Source: Chlamydiota bacterium
GTDB lineage: Bacteria > Chlamydiota > Chlamydiia > Chlamydiales > JABDDJ01
Assembly (NCBI GenBank): GCA_013287645.1
Contig: JABDDJ010000001.1
Span: 125,503 to 189,502, forward strand
DNA: 64,000 bases
Reading direction: 5' to 3'
Positions 7,299 to 15,320 of this stretch are shown one piece after another. The position numbers and the translations under genes were made by a program. A model generated the notes under the pieces. The model saw nothing but the letters and a program-made list of their open reading frames with translations, made no database searches and was not told the origin of the DNA. Each line of letters opens with the position of its first letter. The first letter of the stretch is position 1.

Positions 7299-9758
7299 AT
7301 GGATACTTTTGACCTTCACTTATGCCCCTCTCTATCCACGTTGTTAAGAAAAGCAGGCATTCATTCTCCAGCGATCATCGATCAAGTGGTCATCGATTCG
7401 AGACGGATTCAATCTAAAAATGCACTTTTTGTAGCTCTGCCAGGATCGCGTGACGGGCATGAATTCATCGACAATGCAGCCCAGGCAGGTGCACGTTATG
7501 CGGTTGTTAAAGAGGGATTTACTTCAAATTCATCTTTAACTCTTTTACACTCCCCTTCTCCACTCCAAACTTTACAGGAAATAGCCGCCTATTACCGTAA
7601 GCAGCTTACCAGCACGCTTTTTGTGGGGATCGCGGGTTCGTATGGAAAAACCATGTTGAAGGATCTGCTTTGGAGTATTCTAAAAGAAAAACTTAACATT
7701 GCAGCCTCTCCTGGCAGCTTCAACAGCCAGATCGGTGTCCCTCTTAGCATTTTTACTGTTTCAAAACACAATCCTATCGCTCTTATCGAAGCTGCTGTTT
7801 CCGAACCTAATGAAATGGATTCTCTACAACGGATGATTGTTCCAAACTGCGGCATCATCACCCATCTTGGAAAAAAGCACCTGCATACAATGGGAGATAT
7901 CTCTATTAACGTGCAGGAAATCCTAAAACTTTTTAAAGATGTGTCTAGCTGGCTCCTAGTACCTTCAAGCATCAATACTAATGCCGACATCATTTTCTGG
8001 AATAAATATCGAAATGATCTTCCTCATGTATCTGTCAATGGATCTCTCTCCGATCCATCCCCACCCTATACGGTGACATTTCCCAACGACTCTCCTTTTC
8101 ATAGCATTATTACTTCAGAACAGCACTATTTCATCGACCTACTCAATATGGCTCTCAAAGCCGCATGGCTTCTGGGTGCACGTCGAGAACAAATTGTTCC
8201 CATCCTTGAAAGATTTGTCCCCGAACCCACACGCACCGAAATCTGGCAATCATCTTTAGGCACTACCTTCATTAACGATAGCACCTGTGGCGATCCCTTT
8301 TCTATTGATAACTCATTACAAATGCTCAAAAAAGCTGCAGGAAGTGGCCGCAAGATCTTTGTCTTTTCAGGATTGCGTCCAGGGGCCTCCACCACTCCCC
8401 AGGACTATCGACGCATTGGACAAGCATTCGCCCGCCATGCGATCGATAAACTCTATTTAGTGGGAGATTACCCCTATCATTTGCTTCTTGAAGAAATTGC
8501 GAACACTCAACCTATTCTCTGTAAAAATCTAGAAGAAACCATCTTTCATCTTCGCGCTGATGCGCGCCATGACGATTTTATTCTGCTTAAAGGCTCAAAT
8601 AAACTGCCTTTTAATACACTTGCAAGTGCTTTTGCTGACGCTAGCTGTTCCAATCTCTGTATTATTAACCTCGCCGCTATCGAATGGAATCTAAAAACTC
8701 TTCTTAAGCACCTTCCACACTCTACACGTCTTATGGTCATGATCAAAGCCCATGCTTACGGAAGTGACAGTGTACGTATGGCACGGTTTCTTCATCATTC
8801 AAATATTGATATTTTAGGAGTCTCCTATGTTGATGAAGCAGTGATTCTTCGTTGTGCTGGAATCAATACAGCCCTCTTTGTCATTAATGTATCCCCCCAT
8901 GAAGCGTGCAAAGTCGTCAAATGGAATCTAGAGGCAGGCGTCAGCTCCGCGGCTTCTATCGCAAGTCTAGGTGAAGAGTCTCTGCGACAAAATTGTAAAA
9001 CTAAAGTCCATCTACACATCGATACAGGTATGAGTCGTTTTGGCTGCCGTCCAGAAAAAGCTCTCGAACTAGCACAACAAATTATTTCACATCCAGGATT
9101 AATTCTAGAAGGGATAATGACCCATTTTGCCACTCCAGATGACCCCCAACAAGATACGTTCACCCTACAACAGATTGACCGTTTCGACGCATGTATTGCA
9201 GAGCTGAAAAAAGCTGGCATAGATCCTCCTTGGAAGCATGCTGCAAATTCGGCAGCTGCTATTCGTTTTCCTCTTCCACAGTACAACATGGCCAGAATCG
9301 GCCTTGCTATCTGGGGAATCGGTCCCAACACTTTAGATCTCCGTTTAGCCCTATCACTCATTTCGCATATCGAAGGTATCAATCTTTGCAAAAAAGGCGA
9401 CACGGTTAGTTACGGAAGACACTATCAAGTACAAAAAGAACAACAAGCCATTGCAGTACTACCTATAGGCTACTTTGATGGCCTTCATCGCAACTACAGC
9501 GGCAAAGCCCAAGTCATGATAAGAGGACACTATGCACCTATGGTAGGGTCCATCTGCATGGACTACATGATGGTCGACATCACAGACATTCCTCAAGCAC
9601 GCGTGGGAGATCCCGTTCTCATTTTCGGGACCGACCAGTATGGACAATTCCTCTCACCCGAAGGCCTTGCACATTCAGGCAACTCCATTGCCCACGAGCT
9701 CATTACCTGCCTAGGACCACGCATTCCTCGCGTCTTTATTCACGAAGAAGCACTTTAA
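7299..9758 (+). CDS. MurF-like / alanine racemase fusion
   Basis: An 819-aa two-domain protein. Residues 1-450 follow MurF (UDP-MurNAc-tripeptide:D-Ala-D-Ala ligase): N-terminal DSRRI.....FVALPGSRDGH, P-loop GSYGKT (113-118), NSQIGVPLSIF and EAAVSEPNEM. Residues about 455-819 are a complete PLP-dependent alanine racemase: PLP lysine in IKAHAYG (K483), HIDTGMSRFG, catalytic tyrosine in VSYG (Y705), GYFDGL and GSICMDYMMVD. The same fusion is known from Bacteroidetes. It would supply D-Ala and join D-Ala-D-Ala to the stem peptide. The MurF half departs from canonical motifs (Met after GKT; NDSTCGDP where NDSYN is usual), so its ligase activity is uncertain and the gene could act mainly as a racemase. 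Any separate murF lies outside this window. Confidence 0.92.
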   Translation: MDTFDLHLCPSLSTLLRKAGIHSPAIIDQVVIDSRRIQSKNALFVALPGSRDGHEFIDNAAQAGARYAVVKEGFTSNSSLTLLHSPSPLQTLQEIAAYYRKQLTSTLFVGIAGSYGKTMLKDLLWSILKEKLNIAASPGSFNSQIGVPLSIFTVSKHNPIALIEAAVSEPNEMDSLQRMIVPNCGIITHLGKKHLHTMGDISINVQEILKLFKDVSSWLLVPSSINTNADIIFWNKYRNDLPHVSVNGSLSDPSPPYTVTFPNDSPFHSIITSEQHYFIDLLNMALKAAWLLGARREQIVPILERFVPEPTRTEIWQSSLGTTFINDSTCGDPFSIDNSLQMLKKAAGSGRKIFVFSGLRPGASTTPQDYRRIGQAFARHAIDKLYLVGDYPYHLLLEEIANTQPILCKNLEETIFHLRADARHDDFILLKGSNKLPFNTLASAFADASCSNLCIINLAAIEWNLKTLLKHLPHSTRLMVMIKAHAYGSDSVRMARFLHHSNIDILGVSYVDEAVILRCAGINTALFVINVSPHEACKVVKWNLEAGVSSAASIASLGEESLRQNCKTKVHLHIDTGMSRFGCRPEKALELAQQIISHPGLILEGIMTHFATPDDPQQDTFTLQQIDRFDACIAELKKAGIDPPWKHAANSAAAIRFPLPQYNMARIGLAIWGIGPNTLDLRLALSLISHIEGINLCKKGDTVSYGRHYQVQKEQQAIAVLPIGYFDGLHRNYSGKAQVMIRGHYAPMVGSICMDYMMVDITDIPQARVGDPVLIFGTDQYGQFLSPEGLAHSGNSIAHELITCLGPRIPRVFIHEEAL

Positions 9759-9806
9759 ATATTACCTTTCAACCTGTAGACTAGTAACATTAATAAGGAA
9801 CTAATC

Positions 9807-10988
9807 ATGTCACAGAAAGGTAGTGTTTTAGGCGGAATATTGTTAATCACAGGCTGCTGTATCGGTGCAGGTATGTTAGGCATGCCCGTTATTACAGCTA
9901 CAGCAGGAGTGATACCCACAACAGTTGCCATGCTTATCTGCTGCCTTTTCATGAATGTTACAGGACTATTATTGTTAGAAGCTGTCCTCTGGTTCAAAAA
10001 TCGAGTCAATCTGATCACCCTTTCAAACTATGCCCTAGGATCAGTGGGACAAGTGATTACTTGGATTAGCTTTGTATTTCTCTTTTATTGCTTATGTGTA
10101 GCCTATACTATAGGCTGTGGTGATATTCTCGGGCCATTTTTGGGAGGCGCCTTCATCGGTCGTCTAGCCGCCCTCACTGCCATCGGAATATTAATCTACA
10201 TAGGGACACGCACTGTCGATCACCTCAACCGCATTCTTATGGTAGGGTTAATTTTTACCTACTGTCTTTTGGTGATAAGTGGAGCAGGTTTTGTGCAAAG
10301 CAATAACCTCGTATTTCAACAGTGGCCAGCTATTTTCGCTTCTATACCACTCCTTCTGATCTCTTTTGGATACCAAAACCTTATTCCCAGTTTAGCAGAG
10401 TACCTTCAACATAATGTTAAAAAAATTACCTTAACAATTTTAGGTGGTACCCTACTCACCTTTCTTTTTTATCTTGTCTGGGAAATTATTATTCTTGGAA
10501 TTTTACCATTTGAAAATGCCGAATCAGTGCAAGCAGTGATGAATAAAGGCGAAATCGTCACTGATATGCTCCAAAATGTGACCGGTATTCCCTATATACT
10601 ACCTCTTACACAATCTTTTGCACTCTTCGCCATCATGACATCCCTATTGGCTAACTCCTTAACCTGCCTAGAATTCCTTCAAGATGGCCTAAGACGCTAT
10701 GTCACTTCACCTAACCGGTTTCTACTCGTATTTCTAGTCCTCTTACCGCCCCTTATCATCGCACAATCCGATCCACATCTATTCCTCAAAGCACTCAGTA
10801 TCGCCGGGGGAACAGCTACAGTCATTCTCTTTGGTATCTTTCCCGCTTTAATTGTGTGGTATGGCCGTTATAGAGACAACAAACCCGGCGCCATCGTCCC
10901 CGGCGGAAAGCCCGTACTCATTCTAGTCATCGCCTTTTCTCTGACCATATTAACCCTCGAGACTGCTAGGTTGCTCTTCCAAAGTTAA
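9807..10988 (+). CDS. tyrP: Aromatic amino-acid (tyrosine) permease
   Basis: A 393-aa inner-membrane transporter of the hydroxy/aromatic amino-acid permease family, which imports tyrosine or tryptophan with protons. It starts GSVLGGILLITGCCIGAGMLG..P, the hallmark first helix, and about 11 hydrophobic segments follow. Chlamydiaceae carry one or two tyrP copies; import of aromatic amino acids fits a host-dependent bacterium. Start ATG 9807 with AAGGA 8 bases before. It is separated by 48 bases from murF-alr. Its 3' end overlaps the decayed end of a minus-strand pseudogene. Substrate within the family is inferred. Confidence 0.9.
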   Translation: MSQKGSVLGGILLITGCCIGAGMLGMPVITATAGVIPTTVAMLICCLFMNVTGLLLLEAVLWFKNRVNLITLSNYALGSVGQVITWISFVFLFYCLCVAYTIGCGDILGPFLGGAFIGRLAALTAIGILIYIGTRTVDHLNRILMVGLIFTYCLLVISGAGFVQSNNLVFQQWPAIFASIPLLLISFGYQNLIPSLAEYLQHNVKKITLTILGGTLLTFLFYLVWEIIILGILPFENAESVQAVMNKGEIVTDMLQNVTGIPYILPLTQSFALFAIMTSLLANSLTCLEFLQDGLRRYVTSPNRFLLVFLVLLPPLIIAQSDPHLFLKALSIAGGTATVILFGIFPALIVWYGRYRDNKPGAIVPGGKPVLILVIAFSLTILTLETARLLFQS

Positions 10989-11893
10989 ATACGGAGTCAA
11001 AACGCTCAAAAATAAGGGAGACCCTTGCATGCTAATTTTTGAGATCTCTTTTAAAGTCTTATATGTAGATGCTAATTCTTTAGGCAATTCTTGCAGGTTG
11101 ATTTTATCAAATTCTTTAGGATCTCCCGAAAAAATAGGTTGGATAATCCTTACATGCTATAGCAAGCTTATCTTTGAAATCAGTATTTTCGCGCTTATCC
11201 CTAAGTTTACTTTGAGCATTAGTACAAAACAAATAAGTATAATTTTTATCACTTAATATACATTCTTTTACTACCAAAAAAGACAAAAAATTCCACAGCT
11301 TCTTGAGAAAAGTCGCCTTCTTTCAAATCGTATTTTAATGCAGCATTTAAAGGGTTTTCTAAAATTATATGAAGTAAGTCTTTTCCTAATTCCATTAAAT
11401 CGTAAGAAATGGTTTCTGATGGTATTGATCCCTCTCGCACTGCTAAAAGGAAGTTTCGAAATCCTTCTATACTTCGACGAAACTCTCTTGTATCCTCTAG
11501 AAACATTTCACATTCTCTAGTAAAATTTTTAGATTCTAGTCTAATCTTTTTACCTTCTGAAAGAGGCTCTTCAGAAGGAATATCTTCAAAAGATAAATTT
11601 AAATAAAAGATTTTTTTAATCCAACAACACGTATTGATACTGCTTTCAAACAACAAGCAACAATGCTCACTCATACTCTTCTCAAAATTCGTCCCTTTTG
11701 CAAGGGCTAAAATGAATACAAAAATTCCCTCCACTACAGATTCAATAACCGCACAAAGACCGATACCAGCAAATCCAACTTCGGCCAACCCTAGCTTTAC
11801 AAACCGTAAATGGGTATTGCAATTGTGAGAAGGATCATTTCTAAAAGAGATTAATGCTGTCGTTAAGTGACTAGAAATGGAATACGGTCCCAT
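10950..11893 (-). pseudogene. Broken third copy of family A (5'-truncated, two frameshifts)
   Basis: An open frame at 11893-11249 (MGPYSISSHLTTAL...) matches family member A1 (11903-13171) from its residue ~147 on. Homology does not stop at 11249: removing one A from the A6 run at 11276-11281 restores VFLVVKECILSD, matching FLVVVRCLSD of A1. Removing one A from a second A6 run at 11129-11134 restores YFSGDPKEFDKIN, matching YFYMRNPFDFDKID. The repaired frame ends near 10950, inside tyrP. The first ~146 residues of A1 have no counterpart; 9 bases separate this start from the A1 stop. It is therefore a 5'-truncated duplicate decaying by A-tract insertions, unless the runs are sequencing errors. 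The middle is hydrophobic (FAGIGLCAVIESVVEGIFVFIL). Confidence 0.8.
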
Positions 11894-11902
11894 AGCTATT
11901 TT

Positions 11903-13171
11903 TTATCCATTTAGCTCGTTTATATAGGAAGAGAGACTATTATTAAGTAGGGTTGAACCTTGCTGAACAGTATTTGAAATGCTTTTAATCTTTGCAAACA
12001 CCTCTTTAAGCTCTTCATCACGAAATTGAGAGATATCAATTTTATCAAAATCAAATGGATTTCTCATGTAAAAATAGAGAGGATAATCCCTAATAACCCT
12101 TTTGAATTTTGCTCCCTCTTTATTGATAACTTCTTGAATTTGGTCTCTAGCTTGCGCACAAAGAGCGTCACTAAAATAGTCGCCCTGATAGTCGCTCAAA
12201 CATCGTACAACCACTAAAAAATAGAAAATTTGATAGGCTTCAGGAGAACAATTTCCCTCTTTAAAATTTAATTTAATGAGCTTATTCTTAGGATTTTCAA
12301 GCATCACTCTAGTTAAAACCCATGCCTTTTGACTCTCTTTAGTATTTAAGTGAGGCGCATTGCTACCACTATTAACTTGTTCAAGAACAACACTTAGATA
12401 TTTATTTTCGAGTTCTATGTTTTCATTAAGTTCTAATTTAAAAACATCTTGCTCTTGGTCAGAAAGATCCTTCATTAACAGATTTCTAAAGATACTATAG
12501 ACATTACAAACTGTCGCTGATGCAGCACTATTAAATAATACTACATGCCATTTGATAGGTTTTACTCTTAAAATATTTAATGCTTCTACAGGTAAAAAGA
12601 TCAAAACATAAACATACATTTCAATAAAAGCGGCTAGACTTAAAAGCATAAAACAGGGTTCAGTAAATACTACCTTCTGAATAGTTTTTGCATTTCTAAA
12701 ACGGACTACAGCAGCTGTTAAATGACTACTAATAGAGCGAGGCAAAGGGTAAAAGCCATTTTTATTCTTTATTTGATAACACTTCTGATGGAAGAGACTC
12801 CTTTCGATATAAAATGCCCCCTTTACCGGGTCAATTCCCATAGAAAGGAGATGACCATAACTCTTTTCTAACGCTCTATGTAAGCGGAAAACATTCAAAT
12901 TTCGCGCTTCTTCATTAAAAAGAGCTCTATGAAATGCCGATGCAATTAAATGCCCGGTTGCCCGAATTACCTCTAAAAGAGCTAACCTTATATGAGAGTA
13001 GAAATATTCTCCCCTAGGAACATAATTTTTAACAAAAGAACCATAAGAGACATTTCCATAGATAAATTGGAGCGGTTTGCTAAGAACATACTCTTTTATC
13101 TCAAGCTCAGTAGATAAGTTCAGCTCAGTTTTAACTAAATTAAAATAGCTTATTGAATTTTCTAATTTCAT
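11903..13171 (-). CDS. Family A protein A1 (unknown, paired with B1)
   Basis: A 422-aa protein I cannot name. Residues about 34-135 (YGNVSYGSFVKNY, LLEVIRATGHLIASAF, LNVFRLHRALEKSYGHLL, SLFHQKCYQI) match residues 43-140 of A2 (15321-17174), and its C-terminal two thirds match the broken copy at 10950. The middle has two strongly hydrophobic stretches (about 165-205) that may span or dip into a membrane. Start: ATG at 13171 with CGGAG 6 bases upstream. It is divergent from B1 across a 117-base region with a conserved double promoter. No signal peptide. The repeated pairing with family B suggests a joint function, for example secreted proteins of the inclusion, but that is inference. Confidence 0.82.
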   Translation of the reverse strand: MKLENSISYFNLVKTELNLSTELEIKEYVLSKPLQFIYGNVSYGSFVKNYVPRGEYFYSHIRLALLEVIRATGHLIASAFHRALFNEEARNLNVFRLHRALEKSYGHLLSMGIDPVKGAFYIERSLFHQKCYQIKNKNGFYPLPRSISSHLTAAVVRFRNAKTIQKVVFTEPCFMLLSLAAFIEMYVYVLIFLPVEALNILRVKPIKWHVVLFNSAASATVCNVYSIFRNLLMKDLSDQEQDVFKLELNENIELENKYLSVVLEQVNSGSNAPHLNTKESQKAWVLTRVMLENPKNKLIKLNFKEGNCSPEAYQIFYFLVVVRCLSDYQGDYFSDALCAQARDQIQEVINKEGAKFKRVIRDYPLYFYMRNPFDFDKIDISQFRDEELKEVFAKIKSISNTVQQGSTLLNNSLSSYINELNG

Positions 13172-13194
13172 TAAATCTCCGGCATAAAAGTCGG

Positions 13195-13248
13195 ATTATA
13201 ATAGGAAAATATTATATTTACAATAATTATTTAACTAAATGCTATAAT
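13195..13248. promoter_or_regulatory. Divergent promoter region A1/B1
   Basis: Minus strand: TTGTAA (13218-13223), 17-base spacer, TATAAT (13195-13200), driving A1. Plus strand: TATAAT (13243-13248) driving B1; the nearest -35-like hexamer TTTACA (13217-13222) is 20 bases away, which is long. The two -35 regions overlap, so the promoters could compete. The same arrangement recurs at 17205-17257. Confidence 0.65.
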
Positions 13249-13288
13249 CAAGTTTGAAAAGCTTAATAGTTATTATCCGGAGGTTTCT

Positions 13289-15055
13289 ATGTCCATTGCA
13301 TCTGTAAGTATACTCCAAGGACCACAATCCGCCGCACCCATAGGCTCTTCAAAGGTAAAAGCAAAGAATCGTATAGTTTTTAATGATTTAAAAACTGACT
13401 CCAAACCTGAGAATAGATTTGCAGTTGCTGGGGAAGTGGTTGACACCAGCAAAAGATCTGGCTTCTTCGAGAGTATCAACGACTCACTCCCCAATTGGCG
13501 TACTTGCTATCTTACTGTTAGAATGGGGGATTCTGAAGATACTGCAAGGATTAAAGTAAATAAAAATAGCCTCTGCAAAAGACTAGGTATTTCTAAGGAT
13601 GTTTTAGATGAAGCTTATAAAATAGGCGGACAGAAACTTGCTTCTGATCTTGTAAATGCTAGAATCCAAGTACTTAATAAAGAGAGTAGTGAGCTTAGTA
13701 AACATCATCCCCAATTTGATTTTAAACACGTTCAACAACTAATTGATTTATTATTGGAACAAGCTAGAAAAAGTAGGTCTCATTTTGATTACGAAAAGTT
13801 CGATGAACTTATGAAAATTATTGATCCTGAAGACGCAGTTCTTGCTATGTTAAATAACCCTGACAAAGAAAATATTAATTTGCTTAAAAATAATACACTA
13901 ACTGAAGAATATAAAGAAAAACTAAACAAACTAAAAAAATTAATAAAACGTGATACTATAGATTCAGGCTTTATAAACCACCGAATTATCAGTAGTGAAA
14001 CTGAGCTTAATACCATTAATCCAAATTCATATGAAATTATTAAAAACCTCATAGAAGCAGAGAAGACTTATTCACGCCATTACTGGACTAACATTTCCAT
14101 TTCTAATCCTAAAGATCATGATCATGCCACTGCTATGATAAAACAAAGACTCGCTAATAAAGTAAACTCATCTACTATTCAGGTTTCGCCCACTCCTTTA
14201 GTAAGGATTATGGAAGAACGAACTGAAGCACTTAAACTGAGTTCTTCTCCAGGAACTCAAAAAAATCGTGTAAATTTTATTCCAGATATTAAGGGTGAAA
14301 ACTCATCCAGATTTTATATTGCTGGCGAAGTTATTGACCATTTCAAAACAAACCTATTCAATCAATCTATGTCGTCTCTCCCCAATATACGTACCTGCTA
14401 TTTATCAGTAAAAACTGATAATGAAAGTCTTCCTATCATTATTAAAGTAAATAAAAATAGCTTATGCAAAAGATTGGGTATTTCTAAAGATGAATTAGAT
14501 AAAGCTTATGAAATAGGCGGTAAACATGGAATTGTTGTTGCTAGCCAATTCGTTGAGAGTAGAATAGCATATTTGAAGAATAAGAGGGAAGATCTTAACA
14601 GTCTTTACACAAGTAACAATGCAATTAAAACATTGTCTGAAGAAGCTGATTACTTACTAAGTGATAAAGCAAATTACAACAGATCAGATAGTCCAGATTA
14701 TGTACGTTTGGAGAGATTAATTAATCAATTAAATCCAGATGATACTGTTTTAGCAATGCTAACTCCAGAAGCAAAAGAAAATCTGAACAGTGCTAAAGAT
14801 GAATTAAAAGAAACATTAACTAAATTAATTAATTCTAAGGAAGAATTTTCAAAAAATCGACAACGTACTATTGCAAGACTGACTAAGACAGCAGGTTTAA
14901 GCACTTATGAAATTATAAAAAATCTTACAGAAGCTGAGAAAATCTACTCCCGTCTACCATTAAAAACAAAATTAGTTTGGAAATTCGAACCTAAAGCGCC
15001 TCAGTTTGAAGAAAAATTTTCAAGTATCAGAAAACTCTTTTCCCCACTTGTCTGA
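13289..15055 (+). CDS. Family B protein B1 with two tandem modules (unknown)
   Basis: A 588-aa protein of unknown function made of two copies of a ~240-residue module. Each begins KNR(I/V).F and runs through AGEV(V/I)D, SLPN.RTCYL(T/S)V, IKVNKNSLCKRLGISKD.LD.AY.IGG, a predicted helical coil and AEK.YSR. The block KVNKNSLCKRLGIS is almost invariant between modules and in B2 (17300-18204), so it is likely the functional core. No signal peptide or membrane helix; the module is mostly helical and charged. Start ATG 13289 with GGAGG 7 bases upstream. Divergent from A1. Modular cytosolic proteins like this are common among secreted chlamydial effectors, but nothing here proves export. Confidence 0.85.
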   Translation: MSIASVSILQGPQSAAPIGSSKVKAKNRIVFNDLKTDSKPENRFAVAGEVVDTSKRSGFFESINDSLPNWRTCYLTVRMGDSEDTARIKVNKNSLCKRLGISKDVLDEAYKIGGQKLASDLVNARIQVLNKESSELSKHHPQFDFKHVQQLIDLLLEQARKSRSHFDYEKFDELMKIIDPEDAVLAMLNNPDKENINLLKNNTLTEEYKEKLNKLKKLIKRDTIDSGFINHRIISSETELNTINPNSYEIIKNLIEAEKTYSRHYWTNISISNPKDHDHATAMIKQRLANKVNSSTIQVSPTPLVRIMEERTEALKLSSSPGTQKNRVNFIPDIKGENSSRFYIAGEVIDHFKTNLFNQSMSSLPNIRTCYLSVKTDNESLPIIIKVNKNSLCKRLGISKDELDKAYEIGGKHGIVVASQFVESRIAYLKNKREDLNSLYTSNNAIKTLSEEADYLLSDKANYNRSDSPDYVRLERLINQLNPDDTVLAMLTPEAKENLNSAKDELKETLTKLINSKEEFSKNRQRTIARLTKTAGLSTYEIIKNLTEAEKIYSRLPLKTKLVWKFEPKAPQFEEKFSSIRKLFSPLV

Positions 15056-15083
15056 GCTTAATTTAGCAGAATAAACTTCCAAG

Positions 15084-15320
15084 TTTAGGACTCATCTTAC
15101 GCAGAGTCAGCCTTTCAGGCCTTCAATATTGCTTTGCTCATTCCCCAGGCCTGGCGGCCTGGGCTATACAGAGAAAGAGCCCTTCGGGCCTAGAACAAAT
15201 GGATTAAGCTTAGGCCCGAAGGGCTCTTTCTTTCTATAGCCCAGGCCGCCAGGCCTGGGTAAAACGAACAAAATGTTGGAGAGGCCTGAAAGGCTGACTC
15301 TGCGTAAGGTGAGTTTAGGA
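15084..15320. mobile_element. MITE-like palindromic element with 7-bp target duplication
   Basis: The element proper is 15091-15313 (223 bp), flanked by the direct repeat TTTAGGA (15084-15090 and 15314-15320). Its ends are inverted repeats: CTCATCTTACGCAGAGTCAG left against CTCACCTTACGCAGAGTCAG when the right end is read on the other strand, continuing through GCCTTTCAGGCCT. The inner arms pair again (AGGCCTGGCGGCCTGGGCTAT; AGAGCCCTTCGGGCCT), so almost the whole element folds on itself around a ~20-base loop. No coding capacity. It lies between the convergent 3' ends of B1 and A2 and abuts the A2 stop codon. Confidence 0.82.

Noticed and set aside
7592..9403. Long minus-strand frames (up to 192 codons) opposite murF-alr
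   Set aside because: Antisense shadows; the plus strand has a fully conserved enzyme.
11029..11256. 75-codon plus-strand open frame
   Set aside because: It is antisense to the decayed family-A coding sequence, which explains its composition; it has no ribosome site.
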